Shown here: positions 17,881 to 29,811 of the stretch, in pieces | Numbering within the stretch: the stretch's first letter is position 1 | How the letters are laid out: every line of letters begins with the position of its first letter | Source: Zopfochytrium polystomum | Taxonomy: Eukaryota > Chytridiomycota > Chytridiomycetes > Chytridiales > Chytridiaceae | Assembly: GCA_025765615.1 (NCBI GenBank) | Contig: JAIVFJ010000358.1 | Location: 1-58,941, forward strand | Reading direction: 5' to 3' | DNA: 58,941 bases | The notes under the pieces: model-generated | Database searches by the model: none | The model's input: only the letters and a program-made list of their open reading frames with translations | Told to the model about the DNA's origin: nothing | Translations under genes and position numbers: made by a program

Positions 17881-20004
17881 TCAAAGCGGCTGCACGCAGC
17901 CGGGAACCACGTCGTTGGTCGACGCAGCTGCCGGGACGGACGGTACAGCACCAGCAGCAGAAGCAGCAGAAGCCGCAGCCGCGACAGCGGGGTTGGGAGC
18001 GTCGTTGTCGGAGGTCGAGGCTGGCGCAGTCGCAGTCGCAGCGCTGGCGGAAGCGGCGGACGTGGCCGAGGCAGTCGGAGTGCTTGCAGCGGGGGCGTTT
18101 GCAACGCCGCCGAGTTCTGCGGCACGGGTGGGACCAACGACGGCGACGGCGGCCGTCGTCGGCATGCGGAACACAAAGAACGACCCCGTCCCACCTCCCA
18201 CCGCCGCCGCCGCCGCTGGTCCTCTCCGCCGCGATCCTTCCGCCCGCTCGCCCACCTCCTCTTCCCCATCCTCCTCCTCCTCCACGACCGGCGGCCCGTC
18301 AAACAGTGACCCCATCTGCACCGGATCCGCCGGCGCCGCGCGGTCCTCCTCCGCGCGCAACAACCCTTCCCCACCACTCTCCGTGCCACCAAGCTCCATC
18401 CGCCTCCCAATGCGGCCCCACCGCTCGTTGACCCTCCGCACGCTCTCGCGGATCTCCCTGAGCCTGCGCAGGGTCGCGGCGATGGGGTCGACCTCCTCGT
18501 CCAAGAACGACGACGACGACGACGACGACGGGGGCGCCGCCGCAAGCGCCAACTCGTCCGCCGCCGCTGAGGAGGAGGGCGGGACGGAGCCGTCCGGGAG
18601 CAAGGTGCCAAAGGTGACGGGGCCGATGGGCACGCGGGTGTAGTCCGGGTCGCTGTTGAAGAACGCGGTGCCCGCGGGCGCGTGGCGGCTGGTCCTCCCC
18701 GGGCTGAGGAGGTGCGGGCGGAACGGGTTCAGGCCGGTCGAATCGGTGCTGTCGTCCTCGTCGTCCTCCGAAGACGACGAGGACGACCCGCCGGTGGGCG
18801 AGCGGACGACTGCTGCTGCGGTGGTGGTGTCGGCGAAGTCTGAGGCAAAGGACGGGATGGGGAGAGACACGTCGATACCAATGAACGGGACGGGGACGTC
18901 GGCGCCGCCGCCGTCGCCGCCAGCGGCGGTGCCGCGATGGACGGTGGGGTCGAGCCGCCAGCGACGGTGCGGGCGGTCGAGGGTCGGGTGGTGGAGCGGG
19001 TCGGGGTCGCCGTCCAGCATTTCGGAGAGTCGGCGGCGGCGGGCGGTGGTGGTGGGTGGAGTGGGGGTGGACGGGCGGGGCGGGACGTAGTCCGGAAGCT
19101 CGGGTGAGACGGCCCGGTAGGCGGGTGGGTTCAGCCATGGAGGGCACCATTCGTCCCAAGGCGGCGCAAACAACGTGCCCCCGCCCCCGCCGCCGCCGCC
19201 GCGGCCAGGAGTGGAGCGCGCGGTCTCCCGCGCCTCGCGGTCAAAGTAAAAAGGGTTTCGGCGCCGCAGGGAGTTGGGCGGTCTGTACGGGAGCGGCGGG
19301 TTCTCGATTCGTGGCGATGGGGGGGGCTCGTTGTCTTGGCTAGCTTGCGAAAACAGGTCTGCGTGCAGGGAGTCCAGCGGGAAGAACGTGTTGAGCGGGG
19401 AGAAGATGGCGTCGGCCGTCGTGGCAGGTAGTGGCGGTGGAGGTGGGGGAGGAGGGGAAGCAGAGGGCGCAACGCTTCGCAAATCGATGCGGTTGTTCGT
19501 CCGCATAAACGATCTGGAGACGGGTAGAGGAGCGTCGCTGAGGGAACCTTGCAGATTCAGCATTGGAAGGCGGCTGCGGGTGAAGATGGAGGGGCGATGG
19601 CGGTTGCGGAGCTGGCTGGCGGCGGAAGGGCGGGGAACGTGTTGGGTATTGGTGCTGGTGGTGGTTGTGGTGGTGGTGGTTGTGGTGGTGCCGGTGGATG
19701 CCAAGGAGGAGGAGGAGGCGCCGGACAGGTGGTTTGCCGGTGCCGAGGGGTTGGAGGAGACGGAGGCGGTGGCGACAGATCGCAGGCTGGACAGAATGGC
19801 GGCGCGCGCTGCGGGCGATCGGGCCATGGGCGGCGGCCGCAGACTGGCAGTATCGGCGGGCGAGTGCTGCTGCTGGTGGTGCGAGTGGGCGTGCCTCGCC
19901 ATGTGGGCGGGCCGGCGAAGCGGCGGGTGCGGCGGTGCAGCGACGAGCGGCGACTGCGACGACGAAGAGGACGACGACGACGACGACAAGAGGGGTCTGC
20001 CCAT
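17881..20004 (-). CDS. Large low-complexity protein, unknown function
   Basis: A single frame of 707 codons with no visible intron. The composition is strongly biased: runs of Ser, Pro, Thr, Gly, Ala and short acidic stretches. More complex stretches are LFAPPWDEWCPPWLNPPAY (~290), FIGIDVSLPIPSFASDF (~385) and a likely helical segment, IAATLRRLREIRESVRRVNE (~520-540). No catalytic domain or membrane segment is seen. It is probably a disordered scaffold or regulatory protein. Antisense frames across it are long only because of high GC. The ATG at 20004 is followed at once by a poly-Ser run. Later ATGs in the first 35 residues are possible starts. Confidence 0.6.
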   Translation of the reverse strand: MGRPLLSSSSSSSSSSQSPLVAAPPHPPLRRPAHMARHAHSHHQQQHSPADTASLRPPPMARSPAARAAILSSLRSVATASVSSNPSAPANHLSGASSSSLASTGTTTTTTTTTTTSTNTQHVPRPSAASQLRNRHRPSIFTRSRLPMLNLQGSLSDAPLPVSRSFMRTNNRIDLRSVAPSASPPPPPPPPLPATTADAIFSPLNTFFPLDSLHADLFSQASQDNEPPPSPRIENPPLPYRPPNSLRRRNPFYFDREARETARSTPGRGGGGGGGGTLFAPPWDEWCPPWLNPPAYRAVSPELPDYVPPRPSTPTPPTTTARRRRLSEMLDGDPDPLHHPTLDRPHRRWRLDPTVHRGTAAGGDGGGADVPVPFIGIDVSLPIPSFASDFADTTTAAAVVRSPTGGSSSSSSEDDEDDSTDSTGLNPFRPHLLSPGRTSRHAPAGTAFFNSDPDYTRVPIGPVTFGTLLPDGSVPPSSSAAADELALAAAPPSSSSSSSFLDEEVDPIAATLRRLREIRESVRRVNERWGRIGRRMELGGTESGGEGLLRAEEDRAAPADPVQMGSLFDGPPVVEEEEDGEEEVGERAEGSRRRGPAAAAAVGGGTGSFFVFRMPTTAAVAVVGPTRAAELGGVANAPAASTPTASATSAASASAATATAPASTSDNDAPNPAVAAAASAASAAGAVPSVPAAASTNDVVPGCVQPL

Positions 20005-20221
20005 TATTATTGTGCGCTTTGAGGGTGGTCGTTGTACGGTATTTTATATTTTATCTCGACTTGTTATTGTTTTCTTCGTTCTTTCTCTTTCTCTTTCTTT
20101 CTTGCTTGCTCGATTGCTGGGTTGGTTGTCCGTGTTCGTTGCAGGATACCCTTGCTCGTTCAAAACTTTCCCCACCCCACCCACACCCACCCCCCCCCCA
20201 AAAAAAAAAAAATGCACCCCT

Positions 20222-21777
20222 TCACTGGACTTTGAGCTTTTCCCCGCGCGACCCGCCGCCGCCGCCGCCGCCCCTCGCCACCGACGCGACCCGCCACCCC
20301 TCCCTGTACGCCAAGAACGCCGGAAACACCACCGACGCCGACAGCACCGGCGCCAGCGCGACCAAGCAGCACACGGCCACCACCGCAATGACCCTCCCAG
20401 CATTAGGTCCGACGACGGCCTCGCGAAACATGAACACGGTGATGGCGAGGGTCGAAAAGACCAAGTCGGACGTGATGCTCAGCTGGCAGTACGACGAGAA
20501 CGGCGCGGCGAGGAGCGCGAGGAGCGCGTCGAGCTCAGACGGCGACGACGACGACGTCGACGACGACGACGAGCCTGGGGGGGGCGAGGGAGGCGGCGCC
20601 GAGACGGTGGAGAGGAAGAGTGAAAAGTGCGAGATGAGCGACGCGCCGGCGATGAACGCGTACAGCGGCGCCATCCCGACGCCCGGTTCCAGCTGGGGCG
20701 GCTTGTGCGGGATGAGTTTTGGCTGCTTTGTGAGGGAAACGCCGGACACGAGGAGGATGGGGACGAGGAACAGGAGGTGCAGGAGCTTCAGGTTGATTCC
20801 AAAGAGCGGTGAGGTCGCGGGGAGGAACGGCGTCACGAAAATCGAGAGAAACGAGAGGACCGTGAACAGCGTGAAGAGAAACGTTGAGCGCGGTGCGCGA
20901 ATGATCGTGTAGGGTCCTGTCATTTCGAGTTGTTGATGAAAAAAAGAGTCCGGTAAGCAAAGCGCAACTGGCAAACCGATGGCCTGATGAGGCCCTTACC
21001 CGTCAGCAACGATCGCTGCAGCAAAAACAGCGGCAGCGCCACGCTGATGGCCCCGACGAACCCGAGGACGACAAAGACCCACGAGTTCACGAACCAGAAC
21101 CGCTTTGTCGGCCTCAGCCCGCCGGCCTTCCCGCCGCCCTCGACGAGCGCGTAGCGGTGCGGGCCCTCCGCCCAGACGAGCGCGATAAAGGTGGCGGTGA
21201 AGCAGAGCAGCTGGCTGCTCCAGAACCAGTTCTGGCGCGGCCAGGTGACGGCGACGTACGCGGCGTCAAAGAGGTCCGAGTGGATGATCCAGTCGGTCAA
21301 GGTGCGGTCGGTGGCGAGGTATGAGTCGATGTCGGAGCCTGGGTGTGTTTGTCGTGGGGGGAACGGGGCGATTCCAGAGAGAGACGGAGAGCAGTGATCA
21401 GACTCAAAAAGGCCTCAGGTTCCCTTAAATAAAGAACCGCAAAGGCGGACACGCAAGTACGCACGCATCCATGCGAGGATCGCGGACCAAGTGACGCCGA
21501 GACTCGCGACGGCGAGAGCGGAAAAGAGGATGCGAGAGAAGGACGACGTGGCGGAGAGCAGGGCGCGCGCGAAGCACAGGGCGAGGACGAAGAGGAAGCC
21601 GGCAAAGTAGAGGACAATCGACAGGGCAGGCAGCACTGCGGCGGTCGGGAACGAGCCTTCGGCGATCGATCCCGCGAGGGCAGCGACCGCGGCGGAGAGG
21701 TCCGCGCCGCCGGTCGCTCCTGTCGGTGCAGCTGCGGCTGCGGACGCCGTCGCCGTTGCCGTCGCCGTGGTCGTCAT
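20222..21777 (-). CDS. Polytopic membrane protein, unknown family
   Basis: Three exons are visible on the minus strand. Exon 1 begins at 21777 and encodes one or two membrane segments (VLYFAGFLFVLALCFARALL). Its donor lies near 21445-21470 but is not certain. Exon 2 is 21338-21000 and exon 3 is 20916-20222, with an 83-bp intron between them (GTAAGG...ACAG). Exon 2 carries WFWSSQLLCFTATFIALVWA and FVNSWVFVVLGFVGAISVAL. Exon 3 has at least four more hydrophobic segments and an acidic/Ser insert. About seven to nine membrane passes in all. I do not recognise the family. Likely an internal-membrane or plasma-membrane protein. Confidence 0.65.
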
Positions 21778-22215
21778 CGCCGTTCGTCGTCGGCGGTAAC
21801 GATGGGAGGGAACGGTGGTTGTGCTTGTGTGAGTTTTCTTTTATTTTTTTCTTCTTCTTTTTTATTCGGGTCGTGCCGTCATGAACCACGTGAACTTGGG
21901 GGCTTGACTCAGGCTACAGATGACGCCATTGTGATTGTGAGTGGTGGGGCCGCCGCGCTGCTGGGGCCGATTGCAATGCGCCTGCAATGGATATATCTGG
22001 AGAGGAGATGGAGAGAGGGAGCTTTTTTTTTTTTTTTTTTTCACGGCTCGTGGACGACGCACAGCAAGTTCACCTCCCCGCCAGCTGCACAGGAGAAAGC
22101 CACTTTGGAAGGTGCCCGCGCGCACACTCGATCGGCGCGTCAAACACCTCGATAAACTGCGCTCCCAACAAACGCAGAAATTAAAAAACAAAAAGGTGCG
22201 TTAGCGACGAGCATT

Positions 22216-23082
<867 letters not shown>

Positions 23083-23139
23083 TTTCGGATCGTGATCTCT
23101 TAGAAGAGAGATACAAATGGGGTTGGAAGATGGGCAAAC

Positions 23140-23171
23140 GGGGTGGGGAGATGAGGGGGGTTGGGGGGGGG
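23140..23171 (+). other. G-quadruplex-prone tract in divergent promoter
   Basis: Four or more G runs of four to nine bases (GGGG, GGGG, GGGGGG, GGGGGGGGG) lie about 60 bp upstream of the Siw14-like start and 210 bp upstream of the divergent small gene. The pattern fits a quadruplex motif. Confidence 0.5.
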
Positions 23172-23383
23172 TTGAATGCAGTGAAAGGGGTGATCGATTG
23201 GTGTCGGAGTTTGAGGTGGTGTCTTTTGTTGGTGACACGGCACCTTGCAAGATAGGGGGATGAATGCTTTGAACGGCCACCCAAACCAGTACAAAATCGC
23301 GTATATTATTTCCTACATTTCCCACCAAACAACACTCGTTCATCCCTTATTCTCAACCCCCCAATCATCAGCTCTAACCAGCC

Positions 23384-23659
23384 ATGACCCTCGCCCGCGC
23401 CGCCCGCAACCCGACGTACCTGATCACGCTGAACCAGCTGCACCACCTCACGACGTCGCTCCTCCACCTCGACTTTCTCTCTTCGTCGACCGCGGTCGCC
23501 GAGCGCGCCACGCGGGAAGGGCTGTCGACGGACCTCGTGGCGCTGCAGGCGTCCGAGCTGGCGCACTACGAGGTGCTGCGCGCGGTGCTGGAGTACCAGA
23601 TGCTGATGTACATCAAGTTTTTGGTCGGCGCCAACTTTGAGCATCCAAGGAGGGTGTGA
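23384..23659 (+). CDS. Small helical protein, unknown
   Basis: A 91-residue frame starting MTLARAARNPTYLITLNQ. It is predicted mostly helical, with Leu-rich segments (LHHLTTSLLHLDFL, LAHYEVLRAVLEYQMLMYIKF). Codon use resembles the neighbouring real genes. It lies about 300 bp from the divergent phosphatase gene and may share its promoter. No family is recognised. The frame could instead be one exon of a longer gene, as no intron signals were confirmed. Confidence 0.5.
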   Translation: MTLARAARNPTYLITLNQLHHLTTSLLHLDFLSSSTAVAERATREGLSTDLVALQASELAHYEVLRAVLEYQMLMYIKFLVGANFEHPRRV

Positions 23660-24280
23660 AGGAGGGGGAGGAGGAGGGTGGAGGTGTATTTGGTTCGGGT
23701 TTGGCTTTATTGGTTCTTATACGTTGTTCACGTTGACTTCATCATTCGCTCCCTTATGCACATGTTTGCTTATCCTTCCCCTTCCTCTTAGTTTGGTTCT
23801 ACTTAACACCGACACTGACCGCTTGTTGGCTGAGCGGCGTGGTTAAGAGCAATACAAGACATCGTCCTGAAACATCCGCCTGAGAATTCAAAAAATCGGC
23901 GCGCTCCACAAAAAGCACAGGCACATGTTCCCACGAAAACGCTGGTCCAATCTGCGTGTCTTTCATTTTTTCGCTTCACTGTCCCGCTCTCTCTCTCCCT
24001 CTGTCTCCATCCCTCTCTTTCTCTCTGCACTTTTCTACCCGATGGCAAGTGAACAAATAAAGCATCCATGAGGCGCTGTCCCACGAAGGCGGCAGGACAC
24101 AGCAGACAGCCACGTCTCTCTTTCCCTTCAAAAGCGGGAGCCGCGGCCACAAAAAAAGCTTTAAAAACCCTTGCCCCCCCACTTCGGAAGCCAAGCATTT
24201 ACCTGAGCGATTCGACCGAAAAAAGCGCCCCTCCCTCGTCACTCCCTGCGTCAAACACAAAAGCTCTAAGCACTCACCGA
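23660..24280. other. Intergenic DNA, no gene seen
   Basis: Mostly pyrimidine-rich plus-strand sequence with TCTC-type simple stretches near 23985-24025. No conserved coding motif is found. Confidence 0.5.
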
Positions 24281-24282
24281 TG

Positions 24283-24376
24283 TCATTCGCGCGTCATCGC
24301 CATCACCGGGGCCGCAAAGGGCATCGGCGCCGTCGTCGCGAAGCGGGTCGCGGGAGGCTTGGCGTTTTCGTACTGA
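24283..24376 (+). pseudogene. Short-chain dehydrogenase N-terminal fragment
   Basis: The frame reads RVIAITGAAKGIGAVVAKRV, the first beta strand and TGxxxGIG cofactor-binding turn of a short-chain dehydrogenase/reductase. It stops after about ten more residues and has no nearby start. No later SDR motif (YxxxK) follows in the next kilobase. I read it as an exon remnant or truncated pseudogene. Confidence 0.45.
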
Positions 24377-24539
24377 TCAGGGGGCGAGTGTGGGAGTGTT
24401 CAAGTGGAGGTCAGGTGTGCACCAGAAACCTGCCGTTTGAGACTGCACTGCACAACCAAAAACGTGGTCTGCCACCCCCCTGTCAAATCGTCTTGTCAGC
24501 GGCAAGATAGATGCCGCAACAATGTCGATATTTGTTGAG

Positions 24540-25554
24540 GATGCTTGTGCGTTAATTAATATTCCAGTCGTTATTCGATGACAGGTACGCGGGCCACGGA
24601 CCTGAGACTTCTCTGTTTTTGTCTTTGATGCAGTGTACGCTCCGTGTGGTTTTGCCCACGTCGAAGTTCAGAATCACCGACGTATTCTTCGATGATGAGT
24701 CGCAAGCCGTTCGCACTAATGCGTGCGATCTCCCCGTCAAGCTCCTGCAGACGCTGAGCGTGTGTGTTGCTTTGATCCCCGACATGTTGCGGCTATCGCA
24801 CTCGCTCTTCAGGGGGGAACCTGCCATGCATGACTCCCTTTTTTACGCCAAGGACTTGACGCATGGAGGATGGTGGCACTGGTGGAAGAAGAAGCGGACC
24901 CAGCGATAAAATCAGCACAAAGTGCCTCAACTGAACTGTACATACAGCCAAGGTGACTCTGGGAAGTAAGGTTAAACCCGCGGAGACGGACAAAAGAAAA
25001 AAACAAAACAAAGAGAAAAAAAAAGACGGAGGGAAGGATTCCAGCCGTGCTTGTGTAAAACCTCAACGGATAATTTCAAGTGTTCCGCAAGGGCAGAGTC
25101 TGTTCGGTTCTCTTTTTCGAAAACAATCAAAGTCGATGATGTTGCTGGGTATTGACAATTTGTTTGCCGGGTTCCCGGAGCCGTGTCAAACCCACAATTT
25201 GGCGCAGTTGTCTTGATTCTCCAGCAGATTCGAAACAAACTGTGTTGCATGCAACTGATTGTATGGCCCGCTTGAGATGATGTACCTACCGTGTTGACTC
25301 CAATTGTTGAAGGCTTTTTATGAGCGCTGCGTCAATGTTGTCCTCACTCTCGCTGTCAATGAGCTCCAGTGATCGGCAAATTCGCAGTTGTGCGCGATTG
25401 CATCTGGCGGTCTGCAATTGGAGCAGCAAGTGCTCGATCGCAGCTACCTTGCCAAGGCTGGTTGCAATTTCAATTCTAAATTCCGGAACTCTGGCAGAGA
25501 TAAAAATTGAGGATCCCCAAGGTCGTGGTGTTTTTTCATGCATTGTTTTCACCA

Positions 25555-25593
<39 letters not shown>

Positions 25594-25690
25594 CAGTATT
25601 TATTATGCGTTGCTTTGAAAGAAGACAATAAATAAAAAAATAAAAACTCCAGCAGTCGGACGCCTTCCGCAAGCAGCACCTGCCCTGCCC
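24540..25690. other. Region with unassigned short frames
   Basis: A plus-strand frame at 24619-24909 (96 codons) and a minus-strand frame at about 25286-25500 (contains EHLLLQLQTARCNRAQLRIC) have natural-looking composition but no recognised motif. They may be exons of decayed genes. A pure A run of about 35 bp lies at 25556-25590 and resembles a retroposon tail. Confidence 0.35.
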
Positions 25691-25696
25691 ACCACC

Positions 25697-27246
25697 ATGC
25701 GCTCGCTAACAACAACAACAAGGACAACGATGACGACGAGGATGGCAGCCCCGAGCTTGCGCTTCATCCTCTTTGGCGCCGTCGCGACCGTGGCCGGCGC
25801 CGTTATCGGCCTCTCGGCCGCCCTGTACCGCCACTCAGCATCATCATCATCTCTAACGTCATCGTCATCTTCCGCCGTCCACCATCATCACCAAGCGGGC
25901 ATCGCCGCCGCCGCCGGTGCCGCCGCCGCACAAGTGCAGGCCACGTCGTACGGTCTGCCGGCGGCGACGACGCCGGGCGAGCGGCAGGCGCAGGCGCAGT
26001 TCCTGCAGACGCTCTACTGCCGCCACTTTTACCCGGTCCCGCCGTCGACGACGACGATGCAGTACGCGCCGCTCAAGATCGCTGGGTTCCACCCGGACAC
26101 TTCGCGCAAGCCGATCGTGGAAGATCTGGGGATGTACATCATCTCTGACCAGACGGACTCCTCCGAGAGCAGCGGAACGACAGCGACGACGACGACGTCG
26201 GACATTGTGTCGAACTTTATCTGGGCGTACGGGGCGTGGGAGTGGGAGGTGACGCAGGGGTTCCTGGCGGCGCTGGCGGAGGCCGAGGCCGTTGGGGTGG
26301 CGGACCCGCTGTTTGTGGACATTGGGTCGAACCTGGGTATGCACTCGGTCGCCGTACTTGCGTACGGGTACCGGGTTGTGTCAATCGACGCCTTGACGAT
26401 GAACGGGCACCATTTCATGTCGACGTTGTGCAGGCACCCGCAGTTGATGAAGAAGTCGACGTTTATCCAGCATGTGAGTGAGAGAGTTGGTGCTGTGTGA
26501 GAGTGTGTGAGAGATGTGTTGTTTGTCGTGCAGACACAACAGAACAGTCCTTCACATTTCCGTTTCCGCTTTTGTGCCGTCTCCCTTGTTTTTCCGCGTG
26601 CGGCGACGCGGCCGCTGACGGACTTCGCCACTTCATGCAATCAATCTGTCAATCAGTCAATCAGTCAATTATTAACAATTCCGTCACAAAAAAAAAAAAA
26701 AAAACAAAAACAAACACACAGGGTCTCGGCTCCGCGGCGGCCACCTGCGCGATCGGGTCGCTCGACGCCAACCTCGGCGACGGCACCGTGACCTGCGACC
26801 CATCCGCCATCGCGCAGTACAAGGGCAACCCGCGCCCGCCCAACCTGCTCCCCTTCCGCCAGTGGCTGCCCATCGCGCCGCTCGACTCCTTCCTCGACGA
26901 GGACGCGTGGGTGCTCAAGATGGACGTCGAGGGCTTCGAACTCGACGTGCTGCGGGGCGGCCGCAAGCTCTTCACCCGCCGCCGCGTGCCGTTCGTGCTG
27001 ACCGAGATCCAGGGCGAGAAGGGTGACCCGCTGCGCGAAAAGTCAAAGAAGATGGTCGTCTTGCTGAAGGAGTACGGGTACTCTTGCAGTGAGGAGGGGT
27101 GGTACGGGAAGCGGTGGGTGATCCCCGAGAAGCCGGGGGCCGTCGTGCTGCACGAGACCATATATAATATGTGGTGCATCCACCCAGCTCACTTGAGGGC
27201 TGCCGGGCTCGGCGAAAAGGTCGACGCTGCTCTAGCGAATGTGTGA
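25697..27246 (+). CDS. Membrane-anchored FkbM-type methyltransferase 1
   Basis: Two exons (25697-26473 and 26722-27246) encode 433 residues. The 248-bp intron runs from GTGAGT to ACACAG in phase 0. A signal anchor lies at about residues 20-45 (LRFILFGAVATVAGAVIGL), so the enzyme is probably a type II membrane protein facing a secretory lumen. The SAM-binding motif I is LFVDIGSNLGMHSVAV (~206), followed by VVSIDAL. Exon 2 carries the FkbM signature VLKMDVEGFELDVLRGG. Family members O-methylate sugars or small molecules; the substrate here is unknown. A paralogue lies at 47167 and a third tail fragment at 27456. Confidence 0.9.
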
Positions 27247-27455
27247 GCAAGGAGGGGCTGTAAAAATTTAATCAGTGGAAGAGAAGTTTTCAACCCGAAT
27301 ACTTTTTTTTGCGTTCCTCACCGGTTACGAAAAGTGCAGCCGAATAACAAAACCCGCTTGACGTGGAAGAATAAAGATCAAATAACTGTCAATAGCACGA
27401 GGCTCAGCAGAGGCTCCAGTTGCGCAGCGGCTTTTCACTACGGCGGTACACCTTA

Positions 27456-27497
27456 GGGCTAGGCGAAATCGTCGACGCTGCGCTGGAGAATATGTGA
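27456..27497 (+). pseudogene. FkbM C-terminal relic (third copy)
   Basis: The 13 codons GLGEIVDAALENM plus stop match the end of FkbM 1 (GLGEKVDAALANV plus stop). The sequence behind it resembles the 3' flank of FkbM 1, including a T run followed by GTTCC-type sequence in the other copy. The same relic occurs at 43416-43457. It is the tail of a lost third FkbM gene. Confidence 0.75.
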
Positions 27498-28153
27498 GTA
27501 CTCGGGAGAGGTGAGGGAGGAGGGATGTATTTGGACGGTGAGGAGAAAAGAATATAGTGCTCTTGAATCCCTTTTTTTGTGGAATCATGCAACCTTACAG
27601 AGACGCATAAAAGAAAAAAGAAAGCAACTCTCAATGCAGCCAGGGTCCACAAGGGCTGCTGTTGCGCAACTGGCTGTCACGGCGCTGGTTGGCCAACACG
27701 ATATCGTGTATTTGATTGGTGACGTTTGCGCAGCAATTTGTCGGCGAACCGTCGGCGTAGGTTTGACGGATTTAGTAGTACAGAGTGTGGACCATCGTCG
27801 ACAAAAATCCACCATGAGGAGCGGCTGTTAATGAACTCCTCCCATCGTCACAGCCTGTGCAAACCTCAGTGGTTTCAAGTTCCGTTGCACGACGCAATGA
27901 TGTGTACAGCCAGCAGAATATGGCCACCGGTGAAAAGGCGATCTGGATGGCCGTCTTCCATTAGGAAGCTTGGATTTTGGCACCTCACCAAAAACACAGT
28001 CTGTGTTGAAAGCGAGTTCCTGCCCGATGCGCTCGTTAGCCATATTTTATTCATCGACGCCTTCAACGGCAACCCCCCCAAAGGCAGTGAAACCAATTCA
28101 CGTTGAAGAACACGACGATGCTCTCTGGATCTTTGGCAGAGCGAATCTCAAAA

Positions 28154-29778
28154 TCAGCGTGGAGTCTTTTCTGAATTGTCCAAGGTGCGTGTGAGGTGTA
28201 ACGAGAGCGGGCAAGAGCAGTCATCGTACTTCCATGGCATCCTGCGGCGCCAAAGTGCAGGCCAATGAAAAAAAAAAAAAAAAAAAGAAATTTAGAAGCA
28301 GGCGCCTGAAGCTAGCGACCAGTGAAGCGGTAAGTCTGGACAGTACTCACTTGTCTAGAGTCAACGCAACCCCAATTGACGAGTAGGTTGGAATTTCCAT
28401 ATTGTCTGCGTCGCAATCGAAACAATCAACAAATTGATTGAAGCAAAACACGTACGGATCAGTGCTTCCTTCGAACGAGGCATCTAACACACACTGTGGA
28501 ACACGAGAAAGCGAGCCATCGTGATAGACAGTTGCCGAGTTGTCTTTCTCTTCAAGTGGCGCCAGCACAGAAACATCGCCCTCAAGATCACGTCCGGCCG
28601 GGCCAATGAAGTTTCCATATCTTGTAGACTTGTTGCCATTCAAATTGAAACGGGACCGGCCAAGCTGGAAGCCCGCTTCCCTCTCACAGCCATGGTCATT
28701 ACACGATGCGCAACGTCCGTGAACTGCCGGGTGCAGCATTGTAAGTTGAGGAATGAAGAGGTGAAAAAGAGAAAACTGCTTAACAGGGGGAAGGCGTGGT
28801 CGCGTCAATCCGCTTGAAAATGATGTTTTGCTGCCCAAATATCGACGATATGATGCTCATTGCCTCGCAAGCGGCTCTGTCCTGGAGACTAACCTCGGAG
28901 GCACGACATGCTTGCGGCATGAATACGACTTTCCAATATCTACGCGTCCTGCTGCTGAGCGCTCCAAACAGCTCGTCCAAGCGAAAATACCGTCGTACAG
29001 GCGCCTTTAGCGCAGCCGGAGCGAGCACAAGTTTCGTGTGTTGTCTCGAACCAGTCTTCGTGGAAACGCCGTCGCCGTTCTTCCAGAGGTCTGCAAACTG
29101 GGTCAGCATGTCCACGTGCTGTGCCGTCGTGTCCAGCTCTGCCTGAAGCTGCGCGATAGCAGCTTTTTGGAACCGCTCGATCTGCTCCAGCATCTGCTGC
29201 ATGCGCGCGAGGGCGGACCGGCCCTCCGCGGTCGTGGCAAACAGCGAAAACGACCAGCGCACAGAGAACGGCGACGGTATGTTCAGGAACCGCAGGTCGC
29301 GGTCGATGCAGGCTGCTGTCAGCTCCGACGTGTCGCTGTCGGGTTTGTTGCTGTCGTTGTCACCGCAACCGTCGTCATCTCCGATCACAGCCTCCTCCGG
29401 GCTCGTAAACGCCTCGATCACGCGGTCCAGGAGCGGGACGGATGCAAAAGACGGCAGGCGCCACGAGCCGCGGGGGCGTCCTCCAAGCGCTGTCAGGGCG
29501 GGACAGCCGTCCGGGAGCTCCCAGCTCACTGCGCGATCGTAAAAGGGCAGCACAATGAGGCGGAACACGGCGGCGGAGCAGAGCGGCAGATCGATGGTCT
29601 GCGGCTCGGAGAACTGTAAGATGCGGGTGGTGCGGTCGTGCAGGTAGGTGCCTGGGAACGCCGAGAAGACGGACGCGGGCAAGTTGAAGCGGACGGCGTC
29701 GGGCCCCACGTTGATCGCGAAGAGAGCTGGCGAGGCCGGCGCAGTTGTGTGGAGATGGTTGGCTTGGGTGGCACTCAT
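28154..29778 (-). CDS. BTB/T1-like domain protein, copy 1
   Basis: Exons 29778-28785, 28723-28351 and a last one starting at 28241 are joined by GT-AG introns with matching phases. The N-terminus (LFAINVGPDAVRFNLPASVF, FPGTYLHD, then FRLIVLPFYD) fits the KCTD/T1 type of BTB fold, which forms oligomers and often adapts substrates to cullin-3 ligases. A helical stretch (ALARMQQMLEQIERFQKAAI) may be a coiled coil. Exon 2 has a Cys-rich start (CASCNDHGC) and unknown sequence. If the acceptor at 28242 is used, the protein ends at 28154. Use of the next AG, seven codons on, gives a longer, more protein-like end at 28063. The family is inferred from pattern only. Confidence 0.65.
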
Positions 29779-29811
29779 GTCGTCGTTCGGAGGGTTTTTG
29801 CGGCGCAACAG

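Larger units (their letters stand above)
27352..29806. repeat. Segmental duplication, copy 1
   Basis: This block is repeated in direct orientation at about 43312-45831. The gene-bearing part is nearly identical; the left ~800 bp show more substitutions and indels, including a ~40-bp gap near 27585. It starts ~100 bp after the FkbM 1 stop and ends within a few bases of the LTR at 29812. It holds an FkbM tail fragment and a BTB/T1-like gene. Confidence 0.9.

Noticed and set aside
19274..20912. Long plus-strand frames opposite the low-complexity and membrane-protein genes
   Set aside because: They consist of Arg/Gly/Ala-rich repeats mirrored from poly-Ser/Pro/Thr codons and cross the region between two minus-strand genes.
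25556..25590. Poly-A run as evidence of a processed pseudogene
   Set aside because: No intronless gene copy or target duplication could be identified next to it.
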